Notes under the pieces: generated by a model | Told to the model about the DNA's origin: nothing | Databases searched by the model: none | What the model saw: only the letters and a program-made list of their open reading frames with translations | Translations under genes and position numbers: made by a program | Shown: one piece after another, positions 1-13,239 of the stretch | Position numbering within the stretch: the first letter of the stretch is position 1 | Layout of the letters: every line of letters starts with the position of its first letter | Assembly: GCA_950295325.1 (NCBI GenBank) | Contig: OX485805.1 | Span: 17,347,501 to 17,411,500 of the forward strand | Length of the DNA: 64,000 nt | Source of the DNA: Polytrichum commune | Lineage: Eukaryota; Streptophyta; Polytrichopsida; Polytrichales; Polytrichaceae | Direction of reading: 5' to 3'

Positions 1-622
1 AAAACAATTTAGCCGTTAATAGTTATTTTGTCATGTAAGAGGATATGGTGGTGATCTAGCTGTAGGAACATTTATGGTTAACGAGGCTCCTTTTTATTAC
101 AAAAACTTTGTGGGCAGGCCAGCACAGAGCATGATTGAGAGCAGTCTCAGGGTTCCTGTGTTCCATGTGATCAGACCATCCAGTGAATACCGATTGTCTT
201 TATTGCTTTTTGCTCAGACTGCGTCTGTTCATGTTCTACAGTTGCAGCCCTTGTACTTTGGGAACAAGGCGCTTTGGGGTTTTTAGTGGTTTTATGGGGT
301 TTAGTATCATGTTTTTTTTCCTTCCGTTTTCAATGTTTTGGACATTAGAGAGTCCTTCAATATGTGCTTCATTCTTGATTTACTATTACACTGCCTGTTT
401 ATCTGTTTGTAGATAGTTTGAAGGGTTGTACAGTAAGAGGCCTAATGAATTCAAGGGGTTTATGATATTATTGTACCTGATTGATCAGTTGCTACTTGTG
501 TGTTACATGTCAAGTGAATTCTACCAATGCTTGTCAAATTTGATATGCTTGTATGCCTAACCTTTATATCTGAAAATTGGTCCAGATTCTGTTTCTGAAG
601 TTTGTGTTGCATTGTGTAACAG
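1..622. other. Upstream intron or unresolved part of the first gene
   Basis: AT-rich sequence before the first exon I can support. It probably holds introns and possibly earlier exons of the gene whose 3' exons follow, but no exon could be fixed by splice phase. Nothing else recognisable. Confidence 0.4.
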
Positions 623-1389
623 GAGAAGCTGTATCAATGGTTGCTTAGGGAACACCATAGCAATTCAAACATTACAGTAGCACAGATACTTGGCAATCTT
701 CAGGTTTGTTGGTGTTCTGTTTCTCATTGGTACTTTCTGCTTGTTGTCAAAGAATCAAAATTGACTAGATTTTTGCAACTGCAAGAAATTTGAACATTTG
801 AGCAAGATGAGTTTCATGAGCACTGCTTTTCTGGTAGTCCTGATGATTGTCCTACTCATGAGGCATACTCATCTTTGAATTTTATCTTTGGCAGGGTGAG
901 CTTGAGGGAGTGGGTGGAGAGGAGATGACAATGTCACCAGGACCTCAGTTGCAGCAGCAGCAACCTGTGCAACAGCAGCCTGGTGCAGGAGGGACTGTGG
1001 GCACTTCAGGGCGAACTACAGCACCCTCGGTGCCACTTGATCAAGGCAAAATCTCTGTTTTCCAGGGTGCACTATCCAGCCCTAATAGAAGATGCCTACC
1101 TGCATTTGGCATTGCACCCAGTGCTTATGGTGTTCACAATGTTCCTGTGCAACCCAGCAGAAGGCCTGGGTTGGTATTGGAGCAATCAACAGACGAGGCA
1201 CGGGAGGACTCACTAGAGGCGGCTCCATATCATGAAACATCTGCTACAGGGTTTGGCTTTCTCCCACCTGCCCAGCATCAGCAACATCATCATCAATCAA
1301 GCCGAGGAGGAGATTCTCATTTATACAATGAAAATGATTCGAGTATGGACATGCATGCAGATGGTGCTGCAGATGATTACTACTGCTGA
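623..1389 (+). CDS. 3' exons of an unrecognised Gln/His-rich protein (partial)
   Basis: Two exons are supported. Exon 623-703 (27 codons, phase 0 at both ends, after AG and before GT) encodes a charged amphipathic stretch beginning EKLYQWLLREHH. Exon 895-1389 (165 codons including TGA) continues in frame with GELEGVGGEEM. The last exon is low complexity: a Gln-rich run near its start, a His/Gln-rich run near residues 120-130 of the exon, and an acidic tail ending DDYYC. Such composition is typical of nuclear regulatory proteins, but I recognise no domain and assign no function. The 5' part lies outside the window or in unresolved introns. The 81-bp exon in phase with the last exon is the main reason to believe this is a real gene. 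Confidence 0.6.
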
Positions 1390-3190
1390 CATCATCATTC
1401 TTAGAGCAATTTACCTCGAAAGAACGTCACGTCAGCACCGCCAAATTTCAGTTGATGTACAGGAATTTATCAAAGGAAATTGTTTTTGCCAAAGACCTCC
1501 CAACCCAGGTTTTAGTAGTCCTTGTCCACATAGCCACTCAGCAGAGTGTCGGTTGCACAGCTGATGTCAATGTGTCTCTGTGTTTTGTGACTGCCCAAGT
1601 ATGAGTTTTGGTGTGGAAGAATCAGGTGTTGGACTATCAAGAGCTTGTGCTATTGACAGACTGGAGTATGCTGTAGGATTGTCAGGTCAAATGATTGGAA
1701 AAAAGAGTTAACCCAAAAGGGATGCTACAAATGTTGGCAGTTAGAAGGTGGCAAAAAGCCACCAGGTCTCGGGAGGCCTCCGAGCAGGCGAATCCAGACT
1801 GTAGTCCAACTTTCTATCTTTGTTTCAAACGAGGCTTCAACAATGAAGTCCTGGCAAAGTAGTTACTGAGTATGTTGTAGAGCTGTTCTTTCAAGTGGAA
1901 ACATTCCATATTTGTGGAAAGTTGTAACAGAATGTGCCTGTATAGGTTATTATCACGTAATGGGAGATTATTGGGCATTGTTACGGGTTCCTTTTGACAA
2001 TATCTTCCAGAACTTCCTTTGAGGTTGATTGTGTAAGCATCTACAAAAAAAATGAGCAAGCAAGTGTAAATAATACCACTATCTGGTAGTCTAATCCATT
2101 TTCTACCCAAGACTGCATGCTTTTCTGAATTTTGGAGTTGATTAGAATGGGTAGCTGATGCCTTATTTTGGTTTGTAAGAACTATCCTGTTTACAGACTT
2201 GTTTCCAGCGCCATGTGTATTTATACTTTGCTGTTGCTCACACAATTTGCAATTGTAGTTCCTAAAATCAATGTCTCAGTAATGGTGTATACAATTGAAT
2301 GTCTATGCCCATTTGTGTGTATCTTGATGTAAGGCATGCTGGTGTTCTTTGATTACATTTCTTCATAGGACACCTATATTTGATTGCAATGTGGTTTGTG
2401 ATGAGGATCAGAGAATAAACACCCATTATATTAAGTACTTAATAATGAATGAAATTGGGACGACCCAAGTATTCAGTGAAGGAATCAACAAACGTGCACT
2501 TATAATAACTGTAATTAACGTGCACTTACAATAACCATAATTAGATCAGAGTAGGTCCGATTTGGAATCCGGATTTTTCTGTTGTTTTATAATACATTTG
2601 ATAATGCATCATAAATTTTGTTTGTAAAAACTTAATGGTAGATGTTGGAGAACATGAAAACAAAGCGAATAACACCCACATAGCCTTGTACACAGTTTGA
2701 GCTGAGAAGGAAGGAAGGAAGGAGGTTGCACAAATGCAAAGAACTCTAGGAAAGCAGCGCCTCTCCATTTGTAGTTGCAAGATCAGATCCTCAGTAAAAG
2801 ACGGATTAGATCGAGATTGTGTGATGTACCTACTTTAAGCAATGCTGTGTTACACTTCCATTCCATATATTCTGCAAAGCTCATACGTAGTGAAAAATGA
2901 GTGGCATATAACAGAAATCATTGATTTGTCTTGACTTTATATGGGGAAGTGTAAACGCCTCCTATCCAATCCCACGCCGATGCTATGGATGTGATGAAAT
3001 CCTTTACATCCGCTATTTCAGATCACCTCACACTGCTTTGCTTGCGTCCTCATCTGGTCGCCACTCATCATCAAATTTCATTGAACCTCTTTCTTCTGGT
3101 TTCGATGGCTGGCGACTGTCCGTGACAGATTGGGGACACAGCAGTTGTGAGTGTTGTTGGGAATTCGAGCTCAGGGAGGCGAAAGGAGCC
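1390..3190. other. 3' flank of the first gene and upstream region of the PLGG1-type gene
   Basis: No supported coding region. The first several hundred bases are probably 3' UTR. A short GGAA run lies near 2706-2722. The promoter and 5' UTR of the next gene should lie in the last few hundred bases, but I could not identify a TATA box or start site with confidence. Confidence 0.4.
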
Positions 3191-6100
3191 ATGGAGGTGT
3201 CTTCTTCTTCTTGCCTTCGCCATGCCTGGAGTGGGCAGCTGTTGCTGTCTTCTTCTTCGAGGTCCGCACTGCTCCTCCATGGCTCTACTCTTCGAAGAGC
3301 ATCTGGTTCGAATGCGATGCGAATGAGACCAATTTTGCGATGCGTCGGAGGATTGGATTCGTCGACCTCGTCGTCGTCGATGTTGAAGCTGGATTCGGAT
3401 GGGTTGAGAAAGGATTTTGCATCACTGTTGCGTGTGGGGGCGATTGAAAGGGGAGGATGGGGTTTGAGCACCAAGCTTTCAGCTGCGAAACGAAATAGGG
3501 TGATTGTGCATGCGAGTGCGAGTGCGGAACACGGCCTGTTAAAATCGGTACTGCCTGAATTGTTTTTAAAAGATTTAGTTTTATTTATTTTTTGGTTTTG
3601 CTCAACGTTTGCTCAAAGCTTGTCCTTTCTCATGACTATGTTGAATAATCTTTTGCAAGAGAAAGGTAAGGAAAGCGAAACGAAACGAGAGAAGAACCCA
3701 AGAAGGTTTAAAAGGACTTTTTACTGATGGGTTTTGGAAATCGGCAACAGGTTTTTCTTGGGGAATGGAGAGGGAGGAATAAGTATTGGAACTGGGATTA
3801 CATGCGTTTTCAAGGTTTATTAAGAAATCTGCTGTAGCAGAGCTTGCAAAATGCAGTAGAAGTTCTTAAAGAGTTTGATACGTAACGACTGGCCTTGAGA
3901 ATTGAGGTTAATTTAATAGTCAGAATGTTTGAATGATAAACAGTAATTCGTCAACCCAAAGCTTCACACCGAAGTATGAAAAGTGGGGCAGAACAATCCG
4001 ATTTGCACGTTGCTTGCAAAGTAGGAAGTTCGCGGGAGGCTTCGAACTTAAAGTGCCTGAAGCCCAAGTTGAGAGGGTATTGAACGGATGTGCATGCGCT
4101 TCAACAACAGAATGGATATGGCGAGGTCTTAGAGCGCTCATATATGGGTAGTGTATGACTCATCAGAACTTTGAATTCCTATCTTGGTCGAAGGGAGTGT
4201 AGTCGATTTTAAGATATTGTAATAATGGCACCGAAACCTGAGAGATGAGAATCTTGAGTTAGGACCAATCCCCCATAAGAGGTTCAATTCCTAGCGTCTC
4301 GTAGAGGCGCAGCGTTTCACAGCAAAACGTTTGTTTGAGGAAGTAAAGATGACAGGGTTTGTGAAGTTACTGAGATTGGACGCAAGCTCAACATTTGGGT
4401 AGTGGCTATAATCTACACAGCCAGTCTGCGACCATCATCTCTGGGACAATCTGATCACGGAAGAAAGTATCAGGTTTTTTCTTGGTTTCTTTATTGTGGA
4501 AGAGGAAGAGAGAACAGCTGGACACTTATCCCAACTGAAATATACATGTAATCCAAGATAAAAGAACATCATATGTCGAATCTTACTGTTGATGATGTCA
4601 GAATAGTATATAGGAGAATTTCTTAGCCTTCTGGAGACTCGAAAGTGGCAAAGGGGGAGAACATGTTCGGACTACTTAATCTAAGCAAGAAGAAACTCTA
4701 GCTATCTTTCACCTAGAGCTCGAATTCTTCTGCCACGAATTCGACATAATTCGAAGATACAAGAACATTATACGCCGAATCTTACTGTTGATGATGTGAG
4801 GTATAGTTTATAGAAGAATTTCTCAGTCGTCTGGAGAATGAGGCAAAGGTGGAGAATATGTTCGACTACTTAACCTATGCAAGAAGAAATTCGAGCTGCC
4901 TGCGAATAATTCGTAGGAAAACATGTTATAACGCAGAGCGGGGAAGATAAATTGAATCCGAAGCTCCTTTACAATCCCAAGTAGATGGAGGTGTGGACGA
5001 AGCTTGATGAGAAGCACTTGGGGAAAGGAGGGGCAGAAGGACGGAGATGATGGGAGGGAAGAGACGTGAATCTTCTTGCGTTGGGTGGCATGTTGTGCAG
5101 GCTAAGGATGGGTTGCATCTTGCTGTGTCCATGGGACTCTTCATTGCACTTGATAAATACCTCAAGAGTGTGTTCATTGCCAAAGCCATCCGCTTTCCCA
5201 GTGCACTCTTCGGCATGTTGTCCTTGTTCGTCTTCTTATCTACCTTGAGCGCTGTCAATGCTGGTAAAATAAAACCCCCAAATCCTGTGCAATTTTGACT
5301 TCATGCAATGTCTTCCTGCAATTTCATCTTAGTTGGCATGGCCAGGTTAGGCAGTATCCCATTTACCAGCATTGAGCTTGCAGATCGCAAATGAAAATTT
5401 CTGAACTTTTTTTGTGTGATTTGAGCTTGCAGATGCAGCCCAGACAGTAGAATCCTTTGTGTCTCCAGCTACATCTTTCATTCAACGGTGGTTACCACTT
5501 TTCTACGTGCCGTCCTTGGTGGTGGTTCCTCTTGCTGTGAAGGGAATCCCTGCTGCTGAAGGTGCCAAAATCGGTGCCATATTAGGTGTGTATCCTCAAA
5601 ATTCATTTCCTGAAGGACTCAAATGCATGGACATGTCCTTCAAACTCAAAATTTGCTATGTTTTAGTATGTATGTCAAGGTAGAAAATTTGTATTCAAGG
5701 TCTGTTGTTAAGGTTCTTGGATTGGAGAGTCGTGCATGAAGGCGTGTTTACAAACGACTACTTGAGTGGTTGTGGTTGGTGGTTGTGGTTGGTGGTTGTG
5801 GTTTGAGGTTGCCCACTTTCAACCACAAGTATTTTTTTTTTTAAAATTATCCGTTTCCACACAACTACTGTCGCAGTTGGAAGAGTGGATTCGACCTCAA
5901 TGAGCACCCCTACTATTGGTGCAATCCATGGAGTGATAATTTTTAAAATTTTTAATAGGTTTTTAATCTTTTAAATTACAGATTCTAGTGAAACTTTCAT
6001 TAAGAGTAATTTTCTTCTACAAATCCGTTCTCATGCTGTGTCCTTGATGTCTGCTCTCGGTGCCACAATTCACTACAAACAAAATTGAACCAAAGAAAGT

Positions 6101-9100
6101 AAACTATTACCATCATCACAAATACTCCTAACTACACCTTGTATCATAGTTGGGTAAGGTAGAGTAGTCGTGGTTGTGGTTGTAGTGAGTCATCAATGTA
6201 CCATATTCCTCCTTATCCCTCAAAAATAGAGGGAAAACGCACCTTGAGGCAAGTGATGATGTTGAAAGCAAGCGAGCGTTATGATGATGATGTTGCTTGC
6301 ATTGCAGTTGGAGGATGGATTGCTACCTTGCTTGTAGCAGGCTTCACGGCTGTGCAAGTGCGCAACATGGTCAAGACAGAGCTTCTCCCTGCAGAGCCTG
6401 TGGCCAAGGCAGCACCCTTTACTAACACCGAGCTCTTCGCTTGGACTTCCGTCATGCTGCTCACTTTTGGCATGGCTATCCGATATCCGACTGCGCTGGG
6501 CCCTGAGGCCACGACTGCGGCTCCATTCTTACTCGCTGCCACTGTTGTGGGATACTTGGTGGGCACCAGGTAGTTGCCATTTCTGTACATATTTTCCGCG
6601 CTCATAACAATGCAAGACTGCCTTGAAGACTCTCTTAAAAAATAACAATATTAAAAGATTGATTTTGTGAGACAAATGAAACAAGTTCAGTTCATTGCTA
6701 AAAAACACACAAGGCCACCAAGACTCAGAGAAAAGAGAGCGTTGCAACTGTCTTGGGTGACATGATGTAACCACAACACCTCACAAAGAGTAGCAACCTA
6801 AGCATGGTTATCTAAGCCCACATTAGGCGCCCTAGTATTCCAATTCATTTGGGTAGTCTTGACCCTATGATAGAGGAGGATGTTGGGACTACCTTGGTGT
6901 CCTGTATGTGTTGAATCAAGGTATGTGGCCCTATTGTGGGCACTTCCAACTCCACAGAAACTTCTGACTATTGAATCCTATGAGAATGGTCTCATCTGGT
7001 TAGCAATTGTGAATCACGTAGATTGTCAGTTCAAGTATCAGGATCTGAGTTTCACAAGATGAAAAAGTTTTAGGAGGTCAAAGTTTCTCTTCCTCTTCGA
7101 GTGATCACATATGCACTCCCAATTGTGTTGATAGTTGAACCGAGAATGATGTCTAGATTCTGAGGACGTAATCCAATCTCATCGTAACACATATCTGATG
7201 GTGTCCAATTTTAACTACAAACCTTGCCCCATACACCACTCAAGTGTAGGTGTGCAATCAAGCATGACAACATAAGGTTCACATACCTTAGTAAGAATAG
7301 GTTTCTAACAGTTGAGATCTGTATGAAGTGTTTCAGTAACAATAATGCATCTGAATGGTGATTTTTTTTTTGTTTTTTTTTGTTTTTTAAATAAAATGAA
7401 CTCAGCAGTAGCAAACGAAGTGTATTGTGCGGCATACAACGACTTCTGCTAGCTTTAATGATACGATTGTATGAGTGCAGTTTGCCAGCTCAAGTAAAGA
7501 AGGTACTCCATCCCATAATTACATGTGCTGTCACAGCGGATGCAGCAGCTTATGCTTTGGGTGTTGCAACTGGCAAAGGCTTTGAAACAACCTTGGGTGC
7601 GTGCTCTTTACCAAGGTTTGCAGAGTTTGCATATTTGATGTTAATTATTGAGGAGTTACATCATACCATGGTGCCTTGCTATTTATGGCTGAAAGAAATA
7701 GATGGGTTTCCACTGTATCAAGTAATTTTGGTGTGATTGTGTACAGGTAGCTATTTGACAAAGAGTGCAGGAAGCCCAGAGTTTGCATATTTGATGTTAA
7801 TTATTGAGGAGTTACATCATACCATGGTGCCTTGCTATTCATGGCTGAAAGAAATAGATGGGTTTCCACTGTATCAAGTAATTTTGGTGTGATTGTGTAC
7901 AGGTAGCTATTTGACAAAGAGTGCAGGAAGCCCTGGAGCGGGCGATCTGCTCATGGGATTTTTGGGATCAGTCATTCTTTCTTTTGCCTTCTCCATGTTC
8001 CGACAGCGAGAGGTTGACTAGTATTCTGCTCTCTTTAATAAGCTTATTGATGAAATGAGGTTTGTCTTAAAATGAAACTTTAAAAATAGAATATAGTTGT
8101 GGTGAAAATAGACCACCTGCAGATTATTTTATCTCACTCCAAAGGAAAATTTAATGCAGGTAGTGCGAAGGCATGCAGCAGAGATTGTGACCGCAGTGGT
8201 TGTATCTTCGCTTTTCTCCTTGTTCTCCACGGCAGCTGCCGGGCGTCTCCTGGGGATTATACCTTCACTCACTTGTTCAATTATCCCTCGATGTGTCACA
8301 GTGGCTTTGGCTCTGCCCATTGCGAGCTTACTTGAAGGTCTGGATTCTATTTTGGCTTTCCTGCTTATTTTCCTGAGTCCGTTTATTGGAATGCTCATTA
8401 AATTCAGACTTTTCTATAATTCCCAGAAGTAGTTGAACCAATGGGGTTGCTGGTATTGCAGGGAGTAATCCTTCTTTAACTGCTGCTGTGGTTGTCCTTA
8501 CTGGCCTTGTGGGAGCAAACTTCACTCAACTTGTGATGGACAAATTTGGTTTTGATGACCCCATATCTCGGGGCATGGCCACTGCATCCAGGTTCTTTAA
8601 TCTACACCCTTCTCTCCACATTTTTGTTGATCTCACTCACTGTAGTGCTCTGCAAGTACATTGCAGGACTAATGAGACAATTCTGTAAGCCAATAGAGTT
8701 ATCTGTAAAGTCTTCAGATCAAACTTTAGGTGAGTTGGCTACAAGGTGCCTTGAGACAGGCCTGTGCATAAAGTCACCCAAATTTCTTTAAGGCTTAAAC
8801 TAACATGCTAAAGAGTGGGGACAAGCTATAAAAAAAACTGGCTATCTAGCTTGTCATACTATGACTGGTGAGCCGAATTGGCCTTGCATATGCTAAGCTG
8901 GGCTTAGGGTGGTGGATCCCATGGGTAATACCTGTATTAGATCCTGAAGTTCTCTCAATTTTTCGGGATCGAATGAAGCGGTCCAAGAGTTTCACCCATC
9001 TTTCATAAGTAGGCTGACACAGTCTCTGAAAAGACTTCAAATGTCAAATAACTTCCTGATATTTCACTTAATAAACTATTGCTTTTCCAGTTTGACACAT

Positions 9101-9337
9101 CACTTAAGTGACAGTTACCGTTGCATATGAAGTTTCATATTGGATACTCATAGAAAGTGTTTGGTGGGGCTGTTACACAGTGCACACGGATTGGGCACAG
9201 CGGCGTTGGCAGGGAAAGAACCTGAGGCTCTCCCCTACTGTGCCATTGCATATGCACTTACAGGAATCGTTAGCACTATTTTGTGCGCAATTCCTCCAGT
9301 GCGGACCTCATTGCTCATGTTAGCAGGAGCAATTTAA
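3191..9337 (+). CDS. PLGG1: Plastidic glycolate/glycerate translocator, nine exons, complete
   Basis: Exons 3191-3547, 5101-5263, 5433-5585, 6308-6569, 7481-7596, 7903-8012, 8160-8337, 8462-8591 and 9181-9337 join with matching phases into 1626 nt (541 residues plus TAA), close to the usual length of the plant family. Residues 1 to about 108 are Ser/Arg-rich and acid-poor, a typical chloroplast transit peptide, with a likely cleavage near VIVHASASAE. The rest is the hydrophobic LrgA-like half followed by the LrgB-like half, with hallmark segments such as IQRWLPLFYVPSLVV, DLLMGFLGSVILSFAF, RRHAAEI and SAHGLGTAAL. The family sits in the chloroplast inner envelope and exchanges glycolate for glycerate in photorespiration. 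The ATG at 3191 opens the transit peptide directly. Intron 1 (1553 bp) has GT at 3548 and AG at 5100. Introns 1, 5 and 8 contain repeats. I see no lesion in the exons, so the gene looks functional. Confidence 0.93.
4554..4905 (+). repeat. Diverged tandem duplication inside intron 1 of the PLGG1-type gene
   Basis: Two similar blocks, about 4554-4710 and 4753-4905, share the order of AAGAACAT, CGAATCTTACTGTTGATGAT, GAGAATTTCT, TCTGGAGA and ACTACTTAA with scattered substitutions and small indels. The period is about 200 bp. It lies well away from the splice sites. Confidence 0.7.
7621..7932 (+). repeat. 156-bp tandem duplication over the intron 5/exon 6 boundary
   Basis: Copy 1 (7621-7776) and copy 2 (7777-7932) are nearly identical; I see one substitution (ATTTATGG against ATTCATGG). 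Each copy contains the intron end GTGTACAG and the first 30 bases of exon 6. The functional acceptor is the second one (exon starts 7903), because only that copy runs on into the conserved GAGDLLMGFLG coding sequence. Splicing to the first acceptor (7747) would read into duplicated intron and meet a stop within about 50 codons. Confidence 0.92.
8692..9030 (+). repeat. Dispersed repeat copy in intron 8 of the PLGG1-type gene
   Basis: Matches, with divergence, the region 13240-13590. Shared landmarks in order are AATAGAGTTAT, AAAGTC, CTAGCTTGTC, ACTA, CTTGCATA, TTAGATCCT and TTTCACCCA. It is probably a short non-autonomous element; I could not define its ends or class. Confidence 0.6.
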
Positions 9338-10756
9338 GGCATTTGATTCATTCTCCTTGGCATGGAGTTTGCGACATCAAGCAAGCACAAGTAGTTATTT
9401 AGAGTGAATGATGGTGGGCTCTTCAAAATTTATGGGCTTGCTCAGTCTAGTCGTTACATGCTCATTCATAACATTTGCTGTATTTTCATACACAAAATTC
9501 ACATTGATTTGATTGAGAAGCTTAAGATAATCACATTGTAAACTACAGTAGTTCCTTGTAAATGCATTGGAGGAACCTCATTTGCCTATTTGGCAATGAA
9601 CTCTGCCATCCTGGCTTTTAGAAGAATTTGAAGTTCAAACATCTGTCATGTGCAATGGAAGTGCCATCCCCAGTTTGCAAACGGGCTCAAAAGTGTATGT
9701 CAGAACAAAGAGTATGCTGCTTAAGACCAAAGAGTCATATCAGTAGTAGCATGAACTCCGATGTCTATTAGAACATTTCAGAAGGGCGCAAATTCCAAGA
9801 CATAACGATCAAGCTTATCGTGAGAAATTTCGTTGTACTTTCTATGTAGGAAAATATCAACAACTTTTGCTTCTCAACAGCCATTGCATTTCAGAACGCC
9901 TCTTGTGTAAACCACATGTACAACTTCTCTACCACAGGTTCCTTTTTCACGATTCTCCTTCGAAAGCTTTACACTGCAAAGGTTTAAATTAATGGAAATA
10001 CATGGGGTTGGTTACTATATGTCCATCCCACCACATGAACAAATTGCCACAAAATCCACACTTTACAATCTGGTCACATTCAACTTAGTCATGTTTGAAC
10101 CTTTGAAATGCTTCTTACAACAGTCTTGGCCTGCTTGAAAATGTATGAGTAAGCTGCCAGGAAACAAGCATGCACAAGCAATGAGAGATAATATGCATTG
10201 CATGGGCACTGGATGTGTTATGAGATTCATATTCAATATGCATCCCACTGAAAATCTACTCATCATGTGACCTTGTGGCTATCGGTCAAAGTCTACAGGG
10301 ATAGTACTTTTCATGAGAAACAGAAATGGAGAGCCAACTCCAAGTAATGACCGCAAGGCCAGAGATCTCCACACTTATTAACCATTGATAACAAGTGCCC
10401 ATAAATTGTATAAGATTTGCAACACATCCAGAGAAGTAAGGACCCAGAAATCATTTGAGCCTCGTATGGATCTGTTGTAACAAGAAAAATGCTTTACAAC
10501 ATGGTCTTCCTCGTGCAGTTTACAGGCTTCTGTGAAAAGACATCACACGTTCAACAAACTCCTCAACACCCTCAAGCTATATCTGCCCAATGTCCATGAA
10601 GGTGAAGAATGCCTTTAGAATTTTCCTACTTCCTGTCAACTTGTGCAAACATCGTGCAATCACCCTCAATTCTTGAAGGGAAATTTTTGCAAGAGCACGC
10701 AGTTACCTGACACAGAAGCAAGTGGAGGACTCTCTGTGTCCGAAGACAAATTAAGG
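9338..10756. other. 3' flank of the PLGG1-type gene, no gene seen
   Basis: The first few hundred bases are likely 3' UTR. The rest is moderately AT-rich with only short, low-quality reading frames. I see nothing I can name. Confidence 0.4.
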
Positions 10757-10776
10757 TTAAACCCTAAACCCTAAAC
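10757..10776 (+). repeat. Short CCCTAAA tract (telobox)
   Basis: Two and a half units of the plant telomere motif in the CCCTAAA orientation. Short tracts of this kind occur in promoters of plant housekeeping genes. Here an ATG follows at 10778, but its reading frame is only about 45 codons. Related single copies of the motif occur near 11196 and 11575. Confidence 0.6.
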
Positions 10777-10777
10777 G

Positions 10778-11220
10778 ATGCTTAAGAGAGTAGAGGGGGG
10801 AAAGGTTGTGTGTGAATTGGTACAAGTGGATCATACGAAAGCTCCCACTTCTTTCGAAGCCTCCGTGTCGTGGTTCCTCTGGATTCCCTGGGGTTTCCAA
10901 ATGAGTGTTTAAATCGCTTCCCTCGCTTCGTCTTCTTGTCTCCCCTCCCACACAGAATTGCATCCACACCGCCATCTCCAGAGCTCACTGCTGCATTAGC
11001 CACTCCGATTTCCTTCTCAAACGAGCTCTGTGATGTCCTACAAGTCTCCATTGCAGAGATGGAAGAAGACATCGATCGCCACCATTGCGTGGTGGACTGC
11101 GTTGCCGCTGCCCGTATCCAACACTCTTGCGGCCCGGCAGTCGTCCTTGCCAGCTGAATCATACGCCCCCATGCCATTGCTTGGACTCGGCCACCGCAAA
11201 ACCCTAGCAAAATCCCAAAG
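10778..11220. other. GC-richer island with overlapping frames on both strands, coding status unclear
   Basis: This block is visibly richer in G and C than its surroundings and lies between telobox-like motifs (10757-10776 and near 11196). Open frames overlap here on both strands: about 142 residues on the minus strand and 65-95 residues on the plus strand. None resembles a protein I know, and no splice phase supports one over another. It may be a small gene, a first exon or a non-coding transcribed region. Confidence 0.3.
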
Positions 11221-13239
11221 AATTTAATGCATATACTTGCTCTCGTTCAAACAATGAGCTGCATATAACTTAGAAATTTCTCATCTGAAAGTACAAATAA
11301 TTGGTATCTCAGTTACCAGGTGCATTTCACTAGTTGAACCTACTCTTCCTGTTCTGCTCACATGTCTCATTGATGGTGTAATAGTTAAGGAACTTCCACT
11401 AGAAGTTGACCTTGACCAGAAAGCAAACACAAGTCGAAGCTGAGCAGGAACGTGACTTCCTCAGACATGAGATATCCAGACCACTAAACACAAATCACAA
11501 AATCTCACACGGATTTTTTATGGCTAGGTTCCCAGTCCATCCTCCTGATTCTCCAAAACTGTCACCATTTCCTAACCCTAAAAAATCCAAAATCCTGGAT
11601 CTTAAAAACCCCAAATATCTCCCCTTGCAAGTTTTACTAAGGGATAGATACACTGTCATAAGTCACATACTATGAGTACGAATCCTCCCATCTCTTAAAA
11701 CCGCCCAGGCGAGTTTCATGTGCAAATGGCATGATGCTTGCAGTTCAAATAAAGTCTGCACTAAATCTGAAATTTCAACTCAGTTGTAAAATGAGCTGCA
11801 AAACCTTGTGAAAGTAAGAAAACACTCTGAGGTGGGAAAATTAATGTCTGGTCTAAGGTGACAGGAACTCTACCGAAAAAGACAAACCCTAAACAGACCG
11901 CTTTACTAGCAACAGAATTACATGACATCCAACAAATTCCTCATGAAGCGACGAGGAGTGGCACTGCACCAGCACCAAAATAAAATGCAAAAACTCCAGC
12001 TCACATGTCCTTAAGCAATTCCTTCACTTCCTTCTTAAACCCTGACAAACCCGAACACCTAAACCCAGGTAAGAATGCGGCAGCCAAACCAGAAGCCCGA
12101 CCTCAAATCAAATTGCGGCTCCTGAAGAGCAATTCCACTGCCAGCGCACTAAGTACGATACAATGAAGCGTCGAATGTTACATCCCTTGGCCAATCTGCC
12201 AAATGCTCAGTTCAAGAGACTTCGTGGAGGTTGGGCAAAGATGAATCGGACACGGCTTGGGAGAACGATCAGCTTGATGGACATTCGCAGCACTTTGATG
12301 GATGGATGAATAACTGGATGAACGATTTCCACTCCGTAATTGGAAGTTGCTATCCCATGGGCCCAGTGTTCAAGTTTGAAGGGCATTGTCAAATGCATTG
12401 AGGGCATTTCAATGTGAAGGGCTTCAAAATAATCACACTTCACTCAAACTTTCAAACTTTTTTGCAACACTTCACCAAACAAAACTTGATATTGGCTGTT
12501 TTGTATTGAATATGAAAATAATATGATGTCTCACTATATTGAAGAAGTACATGCAATAAAATGATGCACTAAAATGATTTAGATTCCCTACATAATGCAC
12601 TTAATCTTCATCCAACTCTAAAGGCAAACCCCTCTGGTCTTTGGTCGAATATCAAGTGTCAAAAATTCTAGCCCAATCCATATTTTCCATCAGAAGACCG
12701 CATAATGACACTCGCATCAATGCATCCAATGTTTCAAGTTTCAATCGACTTCTGCGATCACTCTTCATCCAAATTATGTTCGAAAAATCCACGTTCACAT
12801 ATAATTGTGCTTGCCAAGCTGAAGTTGCAGTCAGTGCCGAGTCAAAGTTGTAGAGTCAAAATTGTAGGAGTTATTAGAGTGCCAAGATTGGAGCCCAACT
12901 ACGTTTCTATTTGCAAATTACAACCACTGTATTTTGTGACAAGCAATTTTTGGAGAGACCTTCACTGTGATTGTAAAGCACGTTCTTGTGAAGTGCCCCC
13001 CCCCCCCCAAAAAAAAACTTTTTGGACGGCCAAAATGACATTTGACAGGTGTTCAAGACTTCAATATTGAACACTGCATGGGCTATAACATAGAGAGCTT
13101 GCTTGTAATATTAGAACTTATCTTACACATGTGCTCACTTTAAGGGCATGAACTACACCAAATATTGTATTTAGTGTCCCCAATTCTACTACTTGTCTTG
13201 CTCAATACTAAGGGCATGTTTTTACACAAAAACCATCAA
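11221..13239. other. Gene-free AT-rich stretch
   Basis: No supported gene. It contains a homopolymer pair of about 13 C followed by about 9 A at 12996-13017, and isolated ACCCTAAA motifs near 11575 and 11886. Nothing else recognisable. Confidence 0.4.

Noticed and set aside
3028-3474. Minus-strand 148-codon frame opposite exon 1
   Set aside because: It is the antisense shadow of the PLGG1-type transit peptide exon.
4265-4320. tRNA gene (B-box-like GGTTCAATTCC at about 4281)
   Set aside because: No A-box at a suitable distance and no cloverleaf stems; probably a chance match or an old SINE trace in an intron.
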